A program made the translations under genes and the position numbers. A stretch of DNA of 64,000 nucleotides from Geosiphon pyriformis (Eukaryota > Glomeromycota > Glomeromycetes > Archaeosporales > Geosiphonaceae): NCBI GenBank assembly GCA_016748015.1, contig JAAOMT010000175.1, positions 105,395-169,394 on the forward strand. The letters are read 5' to 3'. Of this stretch, positions 11,845 to 22,799 are shown one piece after another (position 1 is the first letter of the stretch; every line of letters begins with the position of its first letter). Below the pieces are notes generated by a model. The model had not been told where the DNA came from. It did no database searches and was given only the letters and a program-made list of their open reading frames with translations.

Positions 11845-12852
11845 TATTATTTATAGAAAAATACAAAAAAAAACTGAAAAAAAGATAAGAAAATAAATCA
11901 ATAAGAGAATAATACTTAATATATGAGCACAATATCAGAAAATTATTATATATTGTTTAGCAATATGTATATTACTAGTAAATTAGGGCATACTACTTAG
12001 TAATGTGAGCAATGTCAATAAATTAGGGTACACTGCTTAACAATATGAACAATGTCAATAAAATTAGAACATACTACTTAACAATATGAGCAATGTTAAT
12101 AAAATAGGGCACATTGCTTAAAAAAATATGAGATCTTATAAAACAAAAAATATGTATATATAACAAGAATATTAAAAGTAAAAAAGATAGAATTTATTTC
12201 AAAATTCAATTCAAAATCAATAACTTAATTCATTAATTATTTCATACCTCTCTCTTCAAAAGGTAGTTTTTTACAACTTGAAATAAAATCCAATTACATA
12301 TTAATAAAATATTAATTATTACCTGAATTCATATTATTGTTATTTAATTAAGAAATCTTTATTGCTCTCATTCTATCAATACTTTATGTTGATAGAATTC
12401 AATACTTAATTATACTAGACCAATAGCTTTTAATTATAATTATTGACAGAATATTAATTTTTTATTTTCTTGTTATTTTTTTTTATTTTATTTTGTTGCA
12501 TTTGTTGTTTACTAATGGATTAAAAAGATTAAGCATTGAGTAATTTAACATTAAGAATAGTCTAATAAAAGATCCAGAAATAAGAGTAGAGAATTTGGAA
12601 ATTGAGGATAGCTTACTAGAAAAACACAACTGCCAAAATAAACTGGCCACCACACTGAAAAAAAAATTTTAACAAAATAACTATTTTAAGAAACTACCAA
12701 AACAATTATTAATCTCTGTTAATTATATAAAAAATTCAACCAAAACCTTCAGATTACAAAAGATTTTCAGATATTACTAATTGTACTAGCTATTGAACAC
12801 CAAGTTATAGGTTTGTTATTTGTTTCCATACTTTAAATAATTATCTGTAATA
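11845..12852 (+). repeat. 3' LTR of Gypsy-1 (1008 bp), with preceding polypurine tract
   Basis: It begins TATTATTTATAG (TGTTAT with G to A) and ends TGTAATA (TGTAACA with C to T). The A-rich tract at 11830-11844 (AAAAAAAAGAGATAA) is the plus-strand primer position. It contains three full 41-bp U3 units plus a partial. TATATATA occurs near 12154-12161. Confidence 0.9.
11983..12129. repeat. 41-bp tandem repeat in U3 of the Gypsy-1 3' LTR (three full units plus a partial)
   Basis: Units start at 11983, 12023, 12064 and 12105. One more full unit than in the 5' LTR accounts for about 41 of the 45 bp by which the two LTRs differ, so a unit was gained or lost after (or during) insertion. Confidence 0.8.
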
Positions 12853-12856
12853 ACAT

Positions 12857-14388
12857 TAATATCTGATTTGTTAACATAAATGCTCAAAAAAATTATTATT
12901 AAACCAAAAAACTTATTTTGTTAATAGTATATTAACTAAATTAAGCCAATAATTTAGAATGAAGTAATTATTATTATTACTATATTACTCATAAATAAAC
13001 AGACTGGTAGAACAATTTAACCAAATATTGTGTAAAACATTAGCAAAAATAAGTTATAAAAATATACAAGAATAAAACTTAATTATATTTTTTGTATTAT
13101 TTGTATACTGAATATTAAAGCAAAATATTATTTAGTTTACACTGTTTAAATTAGTTTACAGAAGGAAAACCACTCTATTTATTGAACAAAAAATACTTTT
13201 TTTCTTAACAAAAACAATTATTGAAAAAAATTTTGAAGTTATATTATACTAAAGAACATACTAGCTTATAAAAACATTAGAAAACAATTGAAAAACAGCA
13301 GCTAACAATATTAGTAATACTCAGGAATAACAGAAAAAAAGACATAATAATTACTTATTTAATCAATCAATTGAATTTAAAATTTAAAATTAAATACTAT
13401 TATATTATATAAAGACTAAAAAACAGTGGAATAAAAAATTTAACCCAAAGTAAAATAAACTATTTCACATACATAAAGTTTTAGGCAATAAAGCTTACAA
13501 ATTACAAATCAAAGAAAAATTTTTAAAAAAAATAGTACATGAAAATTATCTAGAAATTTATCATACTAAACAAAAGTTATTGTCATTTGTACTTTAATTA
13601 GAAAAATAAATTTTATTAATTAGACCAAAAAATATATCACAAAATCTGGAACCAATTATTGTTATTAAAATATAGTCAATATATGATAATTTAAATTGAA
13701 AAATTTAAATATATATAAAGACCAAAACAGCAAAAAAAAGATGATAGAACTTTTAATATGGATTTTTCAGATAAAATTTTAAAACTTTTAAAACAACTAT
13801 TTAAAGCAATTTAACAATTCATAATACTGATTGAAATTATAATTGATAAAAAAGAGATATGATACAGAAATTTGTGCAAAAAAGAAGTGAATAAGAGTTC
13901 AACTAAAATTAAACATTTCTATTTTTATGAATAATTAAGAAAAAAAAAAGATAAATGTTAAACAAAGCTTAACAAAATTAAGGAAACTTTAAGTAGACTA
14001 ATTTTGGAACCAATAACAAAAGACTAGACACTAGAAATCTTTAAAGCATACCTATTAATATATTAGTTCTTTAAAATTGACAAAAAATTTGACCTATAAA
14101 TACCATATCTAGATACTAATAAATAAATATTTAACAAAAAAACTTTGAAACAAGTAGAAAAATTTGTTAAAAAAAACAATCTGATACTGTATTATAAGAT
14201 AACATACCAACTGTATTTAATATTCAAATGTTGTTTAGCAATATTGTTAAACAATTTATTAAAGTCTATTACAATTAACAACATAAGACAAGCAATACTT
14301 AATACAACAATTAAATATTATATCAAAAGAACAATTTTTATAGATACATATAATTTTGCAAAAGCTTAATTTTAAAAAAAAAAAATAA
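12857..14388 (+). mobile_element. Gypsy-0, right part (rest of integrase, tail domain, polypurine tract)
   Basis: It resumes the integrase frame broken at 2754: a QKTYFVNS-like block (about 12910-12935), YSQINRLVEQFNQ (about 12988-13026, the region of the catalytic Glu) and the chromodomain-free C-terminus with KQWNKKFNPK (about 13416). The tail domain ends in an open segment 14145-14369 (VEKFVKKNN early, YNFAKA at the end), then an A-run (14374-14386). Heavily stopped. This fixes Gypsy-0 as older than Gypsy-1. Confidence 0.8.
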
Positions 14389-14455
14389 TGTTATCTAATA
14401 AGAAAAACCAATTCAAAAAAATATTGAGAAAAATGTGATTAAAAAACATGATAAC
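14389..14455 (+). repeat. Gypsy-0 3' LTR, first part (interrupted by hAT)
   Basis: TGTTATCTAATAAGAAAA directly after the A-run matches the LTR start of Gypsy-1 and Gypsy-2. After a short stretch the sequence changes into the hAT end. The rest of the LTR resumes beyond 17690. Confidence 0.6.
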
Positions 14456-17400
14456 TTAAAATTGCTAAACTTAAACCAAACCCAAACACATACAACAAGT
14501 TTGGTTCAATTTTAGTTTAAAGTTTATGAATATGTTTAGGTTTGACTATTAAAAACATTATATTATATTATATTATTATTTAATTTTTTTTTCAATGGTC
14601 TTTGTATCTATAATTAAAAACACTGTGCTGTTTTTATAGTTTTAAGCACTAAGTAAAATCTTATATTTGTAATCAAATTTCCATTTGCAAAAAAAATGTG
14701 TTCAAAATCAATAGATAATTTTTGGATTGCCAAATAATTACAAATCATATATGTAAGACAAAAAAATTGTATTTAATATATCTAAATATTAAATTATTAA
14801 TAAAATATTAATTTAGATAAATATTTTTTGTTATATATTTTTCATTATGTTATTATATTCATTTTCTTATTGATCACTTTTTCAGAGATATAATGATCAA
14901 TTTTGTTAAGTATTTTTTTATTATTATTATCAAAGTTTGTTTCTAATATAAATTATATGATTGATGCTATAGTATTATTATAATTGTTATTCAACAAAAA
15001 ACTGTTATTTGATGTTAATATAATGTTCAATATGTACTTTATTTCAAAGAAAGTACGCATTTTAAAGGTTTATTTATTGTGTAAGAGTTGAAAAATAAAA
15101 TCATTTAAATAAATTAATAACTTATAATTCTTTCATTTTATTAATATTATCATTTGAAAATTTCTTCTTTGTGAAATAATGGAATTTTTTTCTTGGATCC
15201 AATATAATGCAAAGTATTATAGTTGTATTTGTTTTAGAGTAATATTCAACCAACTTTCTTTTTGCTGTTTTAACTGCTATAACAAGTAATAAATTTAATA
15301 TTAAATGTGTTAAATAAATAACTAAATAAATACAATTATAATTATAATGTTTTACCAAATTCATTATTATCAACCATGTTTTTGACATAATTAAGAATAA
15401 TATTAAAGAAAAAAATAATTGAAAAGCAGTATTATTTAAGCTAACTGACATTTTGACTATAATATCCTTAAATAATTCAAGAAATTTAGCAATTTTACCA
15501 AACACAGTTCACTAATTATGTGAAAAAACATATTAATAAAGATCAATATAAGTGCTAGTAAGAGTGTTTAATGTTTATAAATTTATAATTAGAATTTTTG
15601 TATTCAACATATATAGAATTAGAAATAAACAATTTGCCAATTTAAGAGATAACTTATTCTTAACTATATTATAAATAAAATTTTACTAGATAAGACAATC
15701 CAAAATAAGTTTATAGTATTTAATTTAACATATATTACAGGTACATTTAAAAAGCTTAAAATATTGAAACAAGATATAGATTGCAAAGTTAAGTTTCCTA
15801 ATTTTTAATTTATACAAAGTTTATATTAGAAAAATTTCAGATAAATATATTTAGTTTGAGTTTTTAACAAATACTTTGCAAACATTTTATTTTATTTTAT
15901 TTAAAGTCATCTGTACTGCCAAGTTTAGAATATAATCAAAACATTAAAATCAAAAATCTTTTGAATTCTATTGAATGTTTTTCTCTTCTAATTTTCTTAT
16001 TAATTTTTTTATAAAAATACTATTATTTGTGGTATTATTGAGAGTAATAATAAAAAGCTTCAAAAAAAATTAGATTATAACTAATAAAATTAATAGTAAA
16101 CTTATATAAAAAAAAGATAAATGTAACTTTTTCTTAAACTTCTTTCTTAACTTTTTTGGCTGAAAATTTGGTTTAAGGCAATAATAAAAACCATTTAAGC
16201 TAATATTAAAAAAATGCAGTTTTCAATAATATGAGCACTATGATAATTTTGAGCCTTAAATGATGCTATTGCTAAAAATTCAGCTCTAAAACAATAATAA
16301 AAACCAACTTAAGTTAATATTGAAGAAATACAATTTTTGATGATATAAATATTATAGTAATTCTAAGTCTTAGATAATACCAATATGCTACATAATATGC
16401 CAATCTTATTATTGGCCATTGATTAATTCAAATTCATGTAAAAATATATGTACATATCTTTGATGTAATTCTATAATTTTTTAATATTTTAAAAAATCTA
16501 TTCACAATATTTATTTTATCATGTCATTCACTTATTAATTCAAAATCAATTATTGTTTGTTAAAAGTTCCAATTGTTATTAATATAATAAGCAGTAATAA
16601 AAACAAAAACTTTGTTATTAAGAGATATCCAAAAATCTAATGTAAAAAAATTTTTGAACTTAATAATATTTAAATATGCTTATTATATTATAAGTATGAG
16701 TAAGAAAAAAAAGATATTTTATAATAAAAGTAGTACTTATTCTTAATTTTTGTCTATTTAAGACATAGAGTTCTATAACTTTATTCTTAATTGTATTAAT
16801 ACAAACAAATTAAGAAGTAGATTTAAATATTAGAATATTTTGATTAATTTAAAGTCTTTCACTATAAAAAGTAATTGCTGATGATTAATAAGCTAAATAA
16901 TAATCATGTTATAAAGTTTTTTATTATCAATATTAATAGTAGTTACTACAGAAAATTAAAACAATTTTCTAATTAGATTGGCCAAAAATCATAAAAAAAA
17001 TAGCAATTTCACTCATTAAAACATTTTTTTAATTAACTTATAATTTTTTTGAACATTTTGCCTTTTTTTATAACAATTTTTTATTGTAACATATACTGTT
17101 TAGTGAGAAGTTTTTAAATAGTGTTATAAGAATTTAGTAATGCTTATAATTTCACAAAAAAATGGTTTATGTACACATTTTGAAACTGTATATTTAGCTG
17201 TTTTTTTTTTATCAAACTATTCTTTATTTTTTGCAGAATACTACCAAATTGTACTTAAACTTATCAAAATAGTCTTATACTTTATTCTAAAAACTACATT
17301 TACTAAAAATATTAATATTTGAACTATTTAAGTTATTAAATTCTATTATTTCGAATTTTGAATCTTTAGTAATATTAGATAATACCAACAATAAATTCAT

Positions 17401-17689
17401 TTTAATAAGTTAAAGAGTAGAATTGTTATATATACATAGTTTTATATACTTTTTTAACTAATTATTATAATTAAACAAAAGAATAATTAATAAACAAATA
17501 ATATAAGTTATATTTTTTTTTAATTTTATTGAACTTAAACAAGTTTATAAACTTTAAACCAGACTTAAACCGAACTTAAACTTGTTAAAAAGATTTAATA
17601 CCAAACTTAAACCAAACCTACTTTAAAAAATTGGCTCAGTTTGAGTTTAATTTGTAATTTGAACCAAACTTGAACAACACCCAAAGTTT
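14456..17689 (-). mobile_element. Decayed hAT-like DNA transposon, minus strand
   Basis: It carries hAT transposase remains on the minus strand. Near both edges lie subterminal repeats of the type AAACTTAAACCAAAC and its complement (dense at 14465-14560 and 17525-17700). A 13-bp inverted pair, AAGTTTGGTTCAA, lies at 14497-14509 and, as its complement, 17659-17671. The right end plausibly stops at about 17686 (minus-strand start CTTTGGGTGTTGTTCA). The exact left end and an 8-bp target duplication could not be fixed. It lies inside the Gypsy-0 3' LTR. Confidence 0.75.
14581..17010 (-). pseudogene. hAT transposase pseudogene
   Basis: Three family landmarks are readable on the minus strand. First, a core strand block FFTLDFWIS followed by FVFITAYYINNNWNF (about 16565-16650), matching the conserved hAT T-L-D-x-W-T-S and I-T-A-H-W blocks and containing the first catalytic Asp. 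Second, an open segment at 15122-15505 with YYSKTNTTI and ILDPRKKFHYF, typical before the C-terminal domain. Third, a hATC dimerisation remnant (NYLAIQKLSIDFEHIFFA, about 14650-14745). Frameshifts and stops lie throughout. hAT enzymes cut and paste DNA with 8-bp duplications. Confidence 0.8.
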
Positions 17690-18576
17690 AATTCAATTTA
17701 ATTTAATTAAAACTCTATTTAAGATAATATGAGATAATACACAATAATGTGAAATAACTAATTATAACATAGAATAATTAATTATAGTATAAAAAAATAA
17801 AGCAACAAAAATAGCAAACAATAGTTAGTAATAATAAACAATCAAAAGCAATTTTGTAAAACAAAAAATATGTATAAAAATAAGTTGTTTTAACAAAAAA
17901 AAAAACAGACAAAAAAACAGAAAAAAATATCCAATATTTTTTTACTCATATCTGTTAGATCAATTTTATCTATATATCTATATTATTATAAATAAAAAAA
18001 ATATTCAAAACCAAAATTATTTATACATAATCCACAAATTTTATGTTTAAAACTAAATTAATTGTTTTCTTATCTTTGTTTCTAATTTGATGTTTTTAGC
18101 ATAAAACTGTTTTAAACAATAATAACTTGGACTAATTACTCTTGATCATAACAATTAACAATACTATTTTTTTTATTTTTTTTTATTTTATTTTATTTTT
18201 TGTGAAGTGGCAATATTGTAAAATTAATTGTTTGTAAATAAATTTTATAATAATTTGGTAAAAAAAAAAGCTTTCTCTAAGATTAGATATTAATATTATT
18301 TTGTTAGCTTACTAAAAGAGCAAAAAGACACTATTAGATTTTAACAATTACATTCAACTAACTTGGAAAAAATAACTCATATACTTAAATTATAAACAAT
18401 CAAATATTTTTTTGTGTTTTATAACCAAAGAACTTTACAGATAAAATTAGCAAAAATTTTCAAAAACTAATATTATCAACTCATTTCCAGTATCTATAAT
18501 AAAAATATTCAAACTCTTTTATCCAGATTTAAAGCACCAAACATTATTACCATAAACTCCAAGTTTACCTGTAACA
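17690..18576 (+). repeat. Gypsy-0 3' LTR, remaining part
   Basis: After the hAT the LTR similarity resumes. AAACAAAAAATATGTATAAAAAT (17861-17883) matches the TATA region of LTR1, CTTGATCATAACAATTAACA (about 18143) matches its mid part, and AGCTTACTAAAAGAGCA (about 18307) its later part. It ends CTGTAACA at 18569-18576, the family LTR end. Divergence is strong, so internal limits are approximate. Confidence 0.65.
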
Positions 18577-18589
18577 GTATTTAAATATT

Positions 18590-19561
18590 ATATTCTTTTA
18601 ATAACTAATTACAAAAATTTGAATTTGATTTTAATAGAATAGTTTGGTTGTTTTCTAATAATTCATGTTATTTTTTGTGTTCTAAATGTAAATTTAATTA
18701 ATTTTTCTTAAAAACTTTACTAAGCTGGTTTTTGTTCAAAAATAAACAATAATAATTTTATTATTTTTTTATTTTATAATTATTATTTATAATTCCTATC
18801 TTTTTTTTTTTTGTGTTATAAAATAAATTCATATAATCATATTTATATTGTAATTAAAACAGTTGTAATACATAATATTTATATTACAAATTAAAATTAT
18901 TAACATCAAAAAAAGTGCTTAAATTTGTTATCTTAAAACTATAATATTTTATTTTTTATACTTAGTGTATTTTAAATTAGAAAATTTAGTTCAAATTAAG
19001 TTTATATTTTTAAAAACTAAAGTTAAGTAAATAATAATATTTCTAGTTACAGTAAAATTGAAATATACAACAACATAATATGCTTGTATATATAATATAG
19101 AATTGTAAACAATAAAACATATTTTCTTATCATAAAATAAAATTAGACTAGAAAGATTGTAAACAATAATATTTATTAACAATATATACAAAAAAATAGA
19201 ATAATAGTTTCCTAAATTTTACAAATATTTGTTTTTATTGGTTTTTGTCACTTATACTGAGTTTTTGTTTATTAAAATTAATTATTTAGAGAACATCTGA
19301 TTAGTAACTTTAAAACTTTTGAGCTTAATAAACACTTTTTATTACAGATCAATTAATTGTAATTTAATTAATTTAATTATCAAATTTGAATAATATTAAT
19401 TTTAATGCTAATTTAAACAAATTAATGTCTAATACAAATAATTTAATTGAATCAAAACATATTTTTTCTTTAATATAAACATCTAAGTATAAAATAAAAC
19501 TAATAAACAGAAGTAATAAAAATTTAAAGACATTATTATTATTTAATATATTAAAAAACAA
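18590..19561 (-). mobile_element. LINE-F, decayed LINE ORF1 fragment, minus strand
   Basis: On the minus strand, IKLFVLDINL (about 19415-19445) matches VKLFALDVNL of LINE-D ORF1. Further on, QLIDL and KVFIKLKSFKV with NKNSV (about 19250-19355) match the RRM-like segment (QLIGL, KTLIEFESSKVV, KNSI) in order and spacing. The zinc knuckle expected near 18700 is unreadable. This is one of the oldest LINE pieces here, and it abuts the end of the Gypsy-0 LTR at 18576. Confidence 0.5.
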
Positions 19562-20354
19562 CTTTTTAAGAAATTTTTCTAGATTATATAAACAAATACA
19601 AGTGTTTTTTGGTGTATTTTTGTTTATAAATTTTTTACTACTTAAATTATTTGGATTAATATAATTGGTTTTTCTATTATCATGTTTTTTAAGTCTTTTA
19701 AATTAAATGTTTTGTTAATATTTTTATTTTTGTTTTCAGCTTTACTGTTTGAAATAATATTTAAATATATTATTATTTATTAATATATTTATAGTTAAAA
19801 GCCTAATTAATGTATTCACAATTTCAAATTTATTAACAGACTTTTTGAAATATTTAATAGAACTTTTTAGTTTATAGATATATAAATCTTGATTTTTTTT
19901 GATTTAGAGCAGTTTTTTACTTTGCTTTTTCTAATAAATATAACTTTGTTTGAACTTTTGGCCAGCTTTATAAACACAAATAAATTTGTGTAAAAAAATG
20001 ATTTAAAAAATAAATGAACAAATATAACTTTTTTTTTACAAAATTTAAATATTTTATTATGGACAAAAAATTATTAAGACAAAAAGTTTTTTTAATTATT
20101 CACAATAAACTTATTTATTTAAAACTATTAGAATACATAATTTATTATTTATTTTGTTTGTTAAAAACAATAAATATTAATAATTATAATTATTAACAGA
20201 ATATTTATTTATTTTATTTTATTTTTTTTATTGTTTTATTATTTGTTGTGTTAAATTAATTAATTAATTAAAATAAATATTAAAATTATAATATTATAAA
20301 TTATTTAGTAAAACATGCAAAAATAAACATAAAATTAACTTATTAATTTTTTTT
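19562..20354. other. AT-rich stretch with a possible old LTR fragment
   Basis: No gene is supported. At about 20165-20275 the run AATTATAATTATTAACAGAATA followed by T-rich blocks and TTTGTTGTGTTAAATTAA resembles the mid part of the Gypsy-1 LTR (12440-12525). The short open frames here (for example 20014-20196) are low-complexity Lys/Asn/Ile/Leu strings and are not called genes. Confidence 0.35.
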
Positions 20355-21803
20355 ATTATGAGATTTACAAGTGAAGCCTAACTGCTATTTAGTACATAAA
20401 TCCAAACTAAGTAGTTCAAACTAAATACAGCTCATGCTCTTATTATATGTGACCAGCCACTCAGGCCAGACAAAACAACACTACATGTTTATACTAACAA
20501 ATAGAACACCATCCAAACCAGAAAAAAAATGACATATTTTGTGCTTACTAAAATTAACAGCAAAAATTCTACAACACCAAACATATAAACCACTCTATTT
20601 AACAACATAGATACTATACAGCAAAACAAGCCCAAAACCACACTATTATCTTTAATCAACCCAGTTTTTTCTATATTTATCCTATGTTTGGATTTAATAA
20701 ACTATATCTTTATATAATACAACTCTATTACAAACTTTATGTATTTAACAAGAGTTAAAACAGTCTTTTTTTTCATCAAAAACCAAAACAACCTCAACAT
20801 ACCAATTTCTTAACACAAAATCTTTGCAAAGTGCAGTATACAAACTTATGTTTAAAAAACACAACAAAAGCAAATGCAAAATAACAGAAGTTAGTAAGCA
20901 AAAAAAACCAGTTAACAACATTCATCTTTTAGCAGCCTTAGCCAAAACATTTTTACAAAGACCAATGTTATCAGCACAAATAAAAACATGGTCAGACACT
21001 TTTATTTTACCACACAGCAAACACAGCATTCCAGAATAGCCTTTGTCATACAATCTTTTCTTAATTACAATTGGCAACTGTTTATGTATTGCTTTCATCA
21101 AATACATATGCAGATTAGCCAATTTTCTATTAATAAATTTCAAGAGCATATGTAAGTCAAGTTGCCAAACCTTCATAGTAGTAGTCCAATCTATCTTTCT
21201 AATCATAATACATAAAACTATGTTATAATTAAGACTGGCCTTTTAACAAACATAGCAAATTGACCAGTACAGATTACAAACAAAATGATAAGTGTTACCA
21301 AATACAGTTGTATCTTCAGCCACTAAAAACCATTTCTGAATCCCAACCAGCAAAAAAAAAGAAAAAAAAGTGGCTTTATTAGTCAATACATTAGCTCTAA
21401 CATTGCTCAGAATCTCTAAATGTTTTTTAACTTTTACCACTTAACCAAAATGGCTTTATTTTTAATAAGATTAACTACATGCCTTTTTTTAATCCAACAT
21501 TGACTGTGGAAATCAGACACAGCAAATAAAACCTTAAACATATATGTATTAATTGCAGATTGGCTGTCCAAGTACAAAACCACAATACATAAAAATAGAA
21601 CATACTCCAAAGTCAAAGCAACAGCTTGTAACTTAGCCAAAGTAAAAAACAAAAGCCTATTTACTCTAACACTAATACTTATGTCCAAAGCTAAAAAGTA
21701 AACAGCTGTTCTACTTGTTACTACAATAAAACCAGCATTCTTCAAGAATCTATCTGTGTAAATCTCAATACAATCTAACCAAATCTTTATCAAACTATTA
21801 TGT
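20355..21803 (-). mobile_element. LINE-A, 3' part (RNase H end, zinc motif, 3' UTR), minus strand
   Basis: Minus-strand order: RNase H from 21793 (IEIYTDRFLKNAG; the TDGS motif is altered to TDRF; the DSQ block with LYLDSQSAIN is kept, about 21555), then the region after RNase H with an intact zinc-type motif CLLCGKIKVSDHVFIC (about 20965-21012), then a 3' UTR including the conserved tract (TGGCTGGTCACATATAA, about 20448) and the end near 20360. The upstream part of the same copy lies at 31125 onward, beyond Gypsy-2. Confidence 0.85.
21800..21803. repeat. Target-site duplication ATGT of Gypsy-2 (second copy 31125-31128)
   Basis: An exact 4-bp repeat flanks the element. The interrupted LINE-A reading frame rejoins perfectly when one copy is retained, which fixes the length at four. 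Confidence 0.85.
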
Positions 21804-22661
21804 TGTTATTTATAGAATATAAGAAGTATATTAGTATATAAATTAGCCAATCAGAAATAGCCATAGTAAATATGAAATTCCAGGATTTTTCTCAGAAGAA
21901 TTGCAAAATTCCAAGAATTTCAAGATTCTTATACAAGGAATCACAGAATTCCAAAATTTCAAGATTTCTCTTAAAAGAATTGCAAGATTCCAGAAATTCC
22001 AGGATTTCTGGTGTAAAGAATTAAGAAATTGAAAAATCTCAATTATGTATATATAGTGGTAGTATTAGAAAAAAAAAAGACAGATCTCTTAGTTTAGATT
22101 TGATTTAAGCAATTTTTTTATTTACAAATATTAATAAATAACTATTTATTATCTCAATCTATTTTCCACTATTAATATTTCATGTTAATAGTAACTGATA
22201 CTTAACCATACTGGAACAATAGCTCTTAATCATGGCTATTAATGGGATACTAACATTTATTGTCTTGGCTTATTTCTTTATTTTTTTTTATTTTCTTTTG
22301 TTATTTCTTTTTGTTTTACTAAATTGATTAAAGATTAAAAAGCACTGAATTACAGATGTCATAGGGACTAGTAAAAGACCTGTAAAACAAGAATAGAACA
22401 CTTATAATTGAGAATAGCTTACTAGGAGGATTACTGGCCACTATGCTGAAAAAAAAATTTGATGGAATTGCAATTTCAGGAGGCTATTGAAATGACAATT
22501 GAATCTTTGTTCATTATATAAATAACTTAACCAAAATCTTCAAATCACAAAAACCTTCAGACACCAACAACATACAGATATTACCAACATTTTTAAATCA
22601 ATTGAGCACCAAGTTATGGGTTTGTTATTTGCTTTGAGACTTTGAATAATCATCTGTAACA
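21804..22661 (+). repeat. 5' LTR of Gypsy-2 (858 bp)
   Basis: It starts TGTTATTTATAG and ends CTGTAACA. It pairs with 30270-31124. U3 contains an imperfect repeat of about 79 bp in two units (about 21876-22030; GAATTCCAGGATTTC type). A TATA-like TATATATA lies at 22048-22055. Differences between the two LTRs are mostly C/T and G/A. Confidence 0.93.
22048..22055 (+). promoter_or_regulatory. TATA-like box in the Gypsy-2 5' LTR
   Basis: TATATATA in a context (ATTATGTATATATAGTGGTAG) conserved in both Gypsy-2 LTRs (3' copy near 30516) and closely similar in the Gypsy-1 LTRs. It lies downstream of the U3 repeats, as expected for the element promoter. Confidence 0.5.
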
Positions 22662-22663
22662 TT

Positions 22664-22681
22664 TGGTGCTCTCTGTAAAGT
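22664..22681 (+). promoter_or_regulatory. Candidate primer-binding site of Gypsy-2
   Basis: TGGTGCTCTCTGTAAAGT begins two bases after the LTR end. TGG would pair with a tRNA CCA end. The same motif with small changes occurs in Gypsy-1 and, as GGGTGCTCCCTGTAAGG, in Gypsy-3. Confidence 0.65.
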
Positions 22682-22799
22682 ATAATCCTACAAAGAACCA
22701 GCATTAATAACAAGTTATCCAAAAGTGGCAAAATCAAAAATAATAGGGACAAATTATTTAGGATTTGCCAAATCCTTATTTTAACAGTACAGCCAACAA

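Larger units (their letters stand above)
2755..12852 (+). mobile_element. Gypsy-1, complete nested Ty3/gypsy LTR retrotransposon with dUTPase
   Basis: A structurally complete element of about 10.1 kb: 5' LTR, primer-binding site, gag with a decayed zinc knuckle, protease, Cys-rich module, dUTPase, RT, RNase H, integrase, helical tail, polypurine tract and 3' LTR. It is flanked by GCAT (2751-2754) and ACAT (12853-12856), a 4-bp target duplication with one G-to-A change. Removing it restores the Gypsy-0 integrase frame (EFVH then YLIC). Many TAA/TAG/TGA codons and several indels make it inactive. Almost no CpG remains. The order PR-RT-RH-INT is that of Ty3/gypsy (Metaviridae). Confidence 0.93.

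Noticed and set aside
17140-17322. Plus-strand open frame of 60 codons
   Set aside because: It lies near the 5' end of the minus-strand hAT element, is low-complexity and has no motif.
18610-18700. Apparent similarity to the gypsy integrase core (FNRI...NNSCY) on the plus strand
   Set aside because: Short and AT-driven. The minus strand nearby shows LINE ORF1 blocks in order, which explains the region better.
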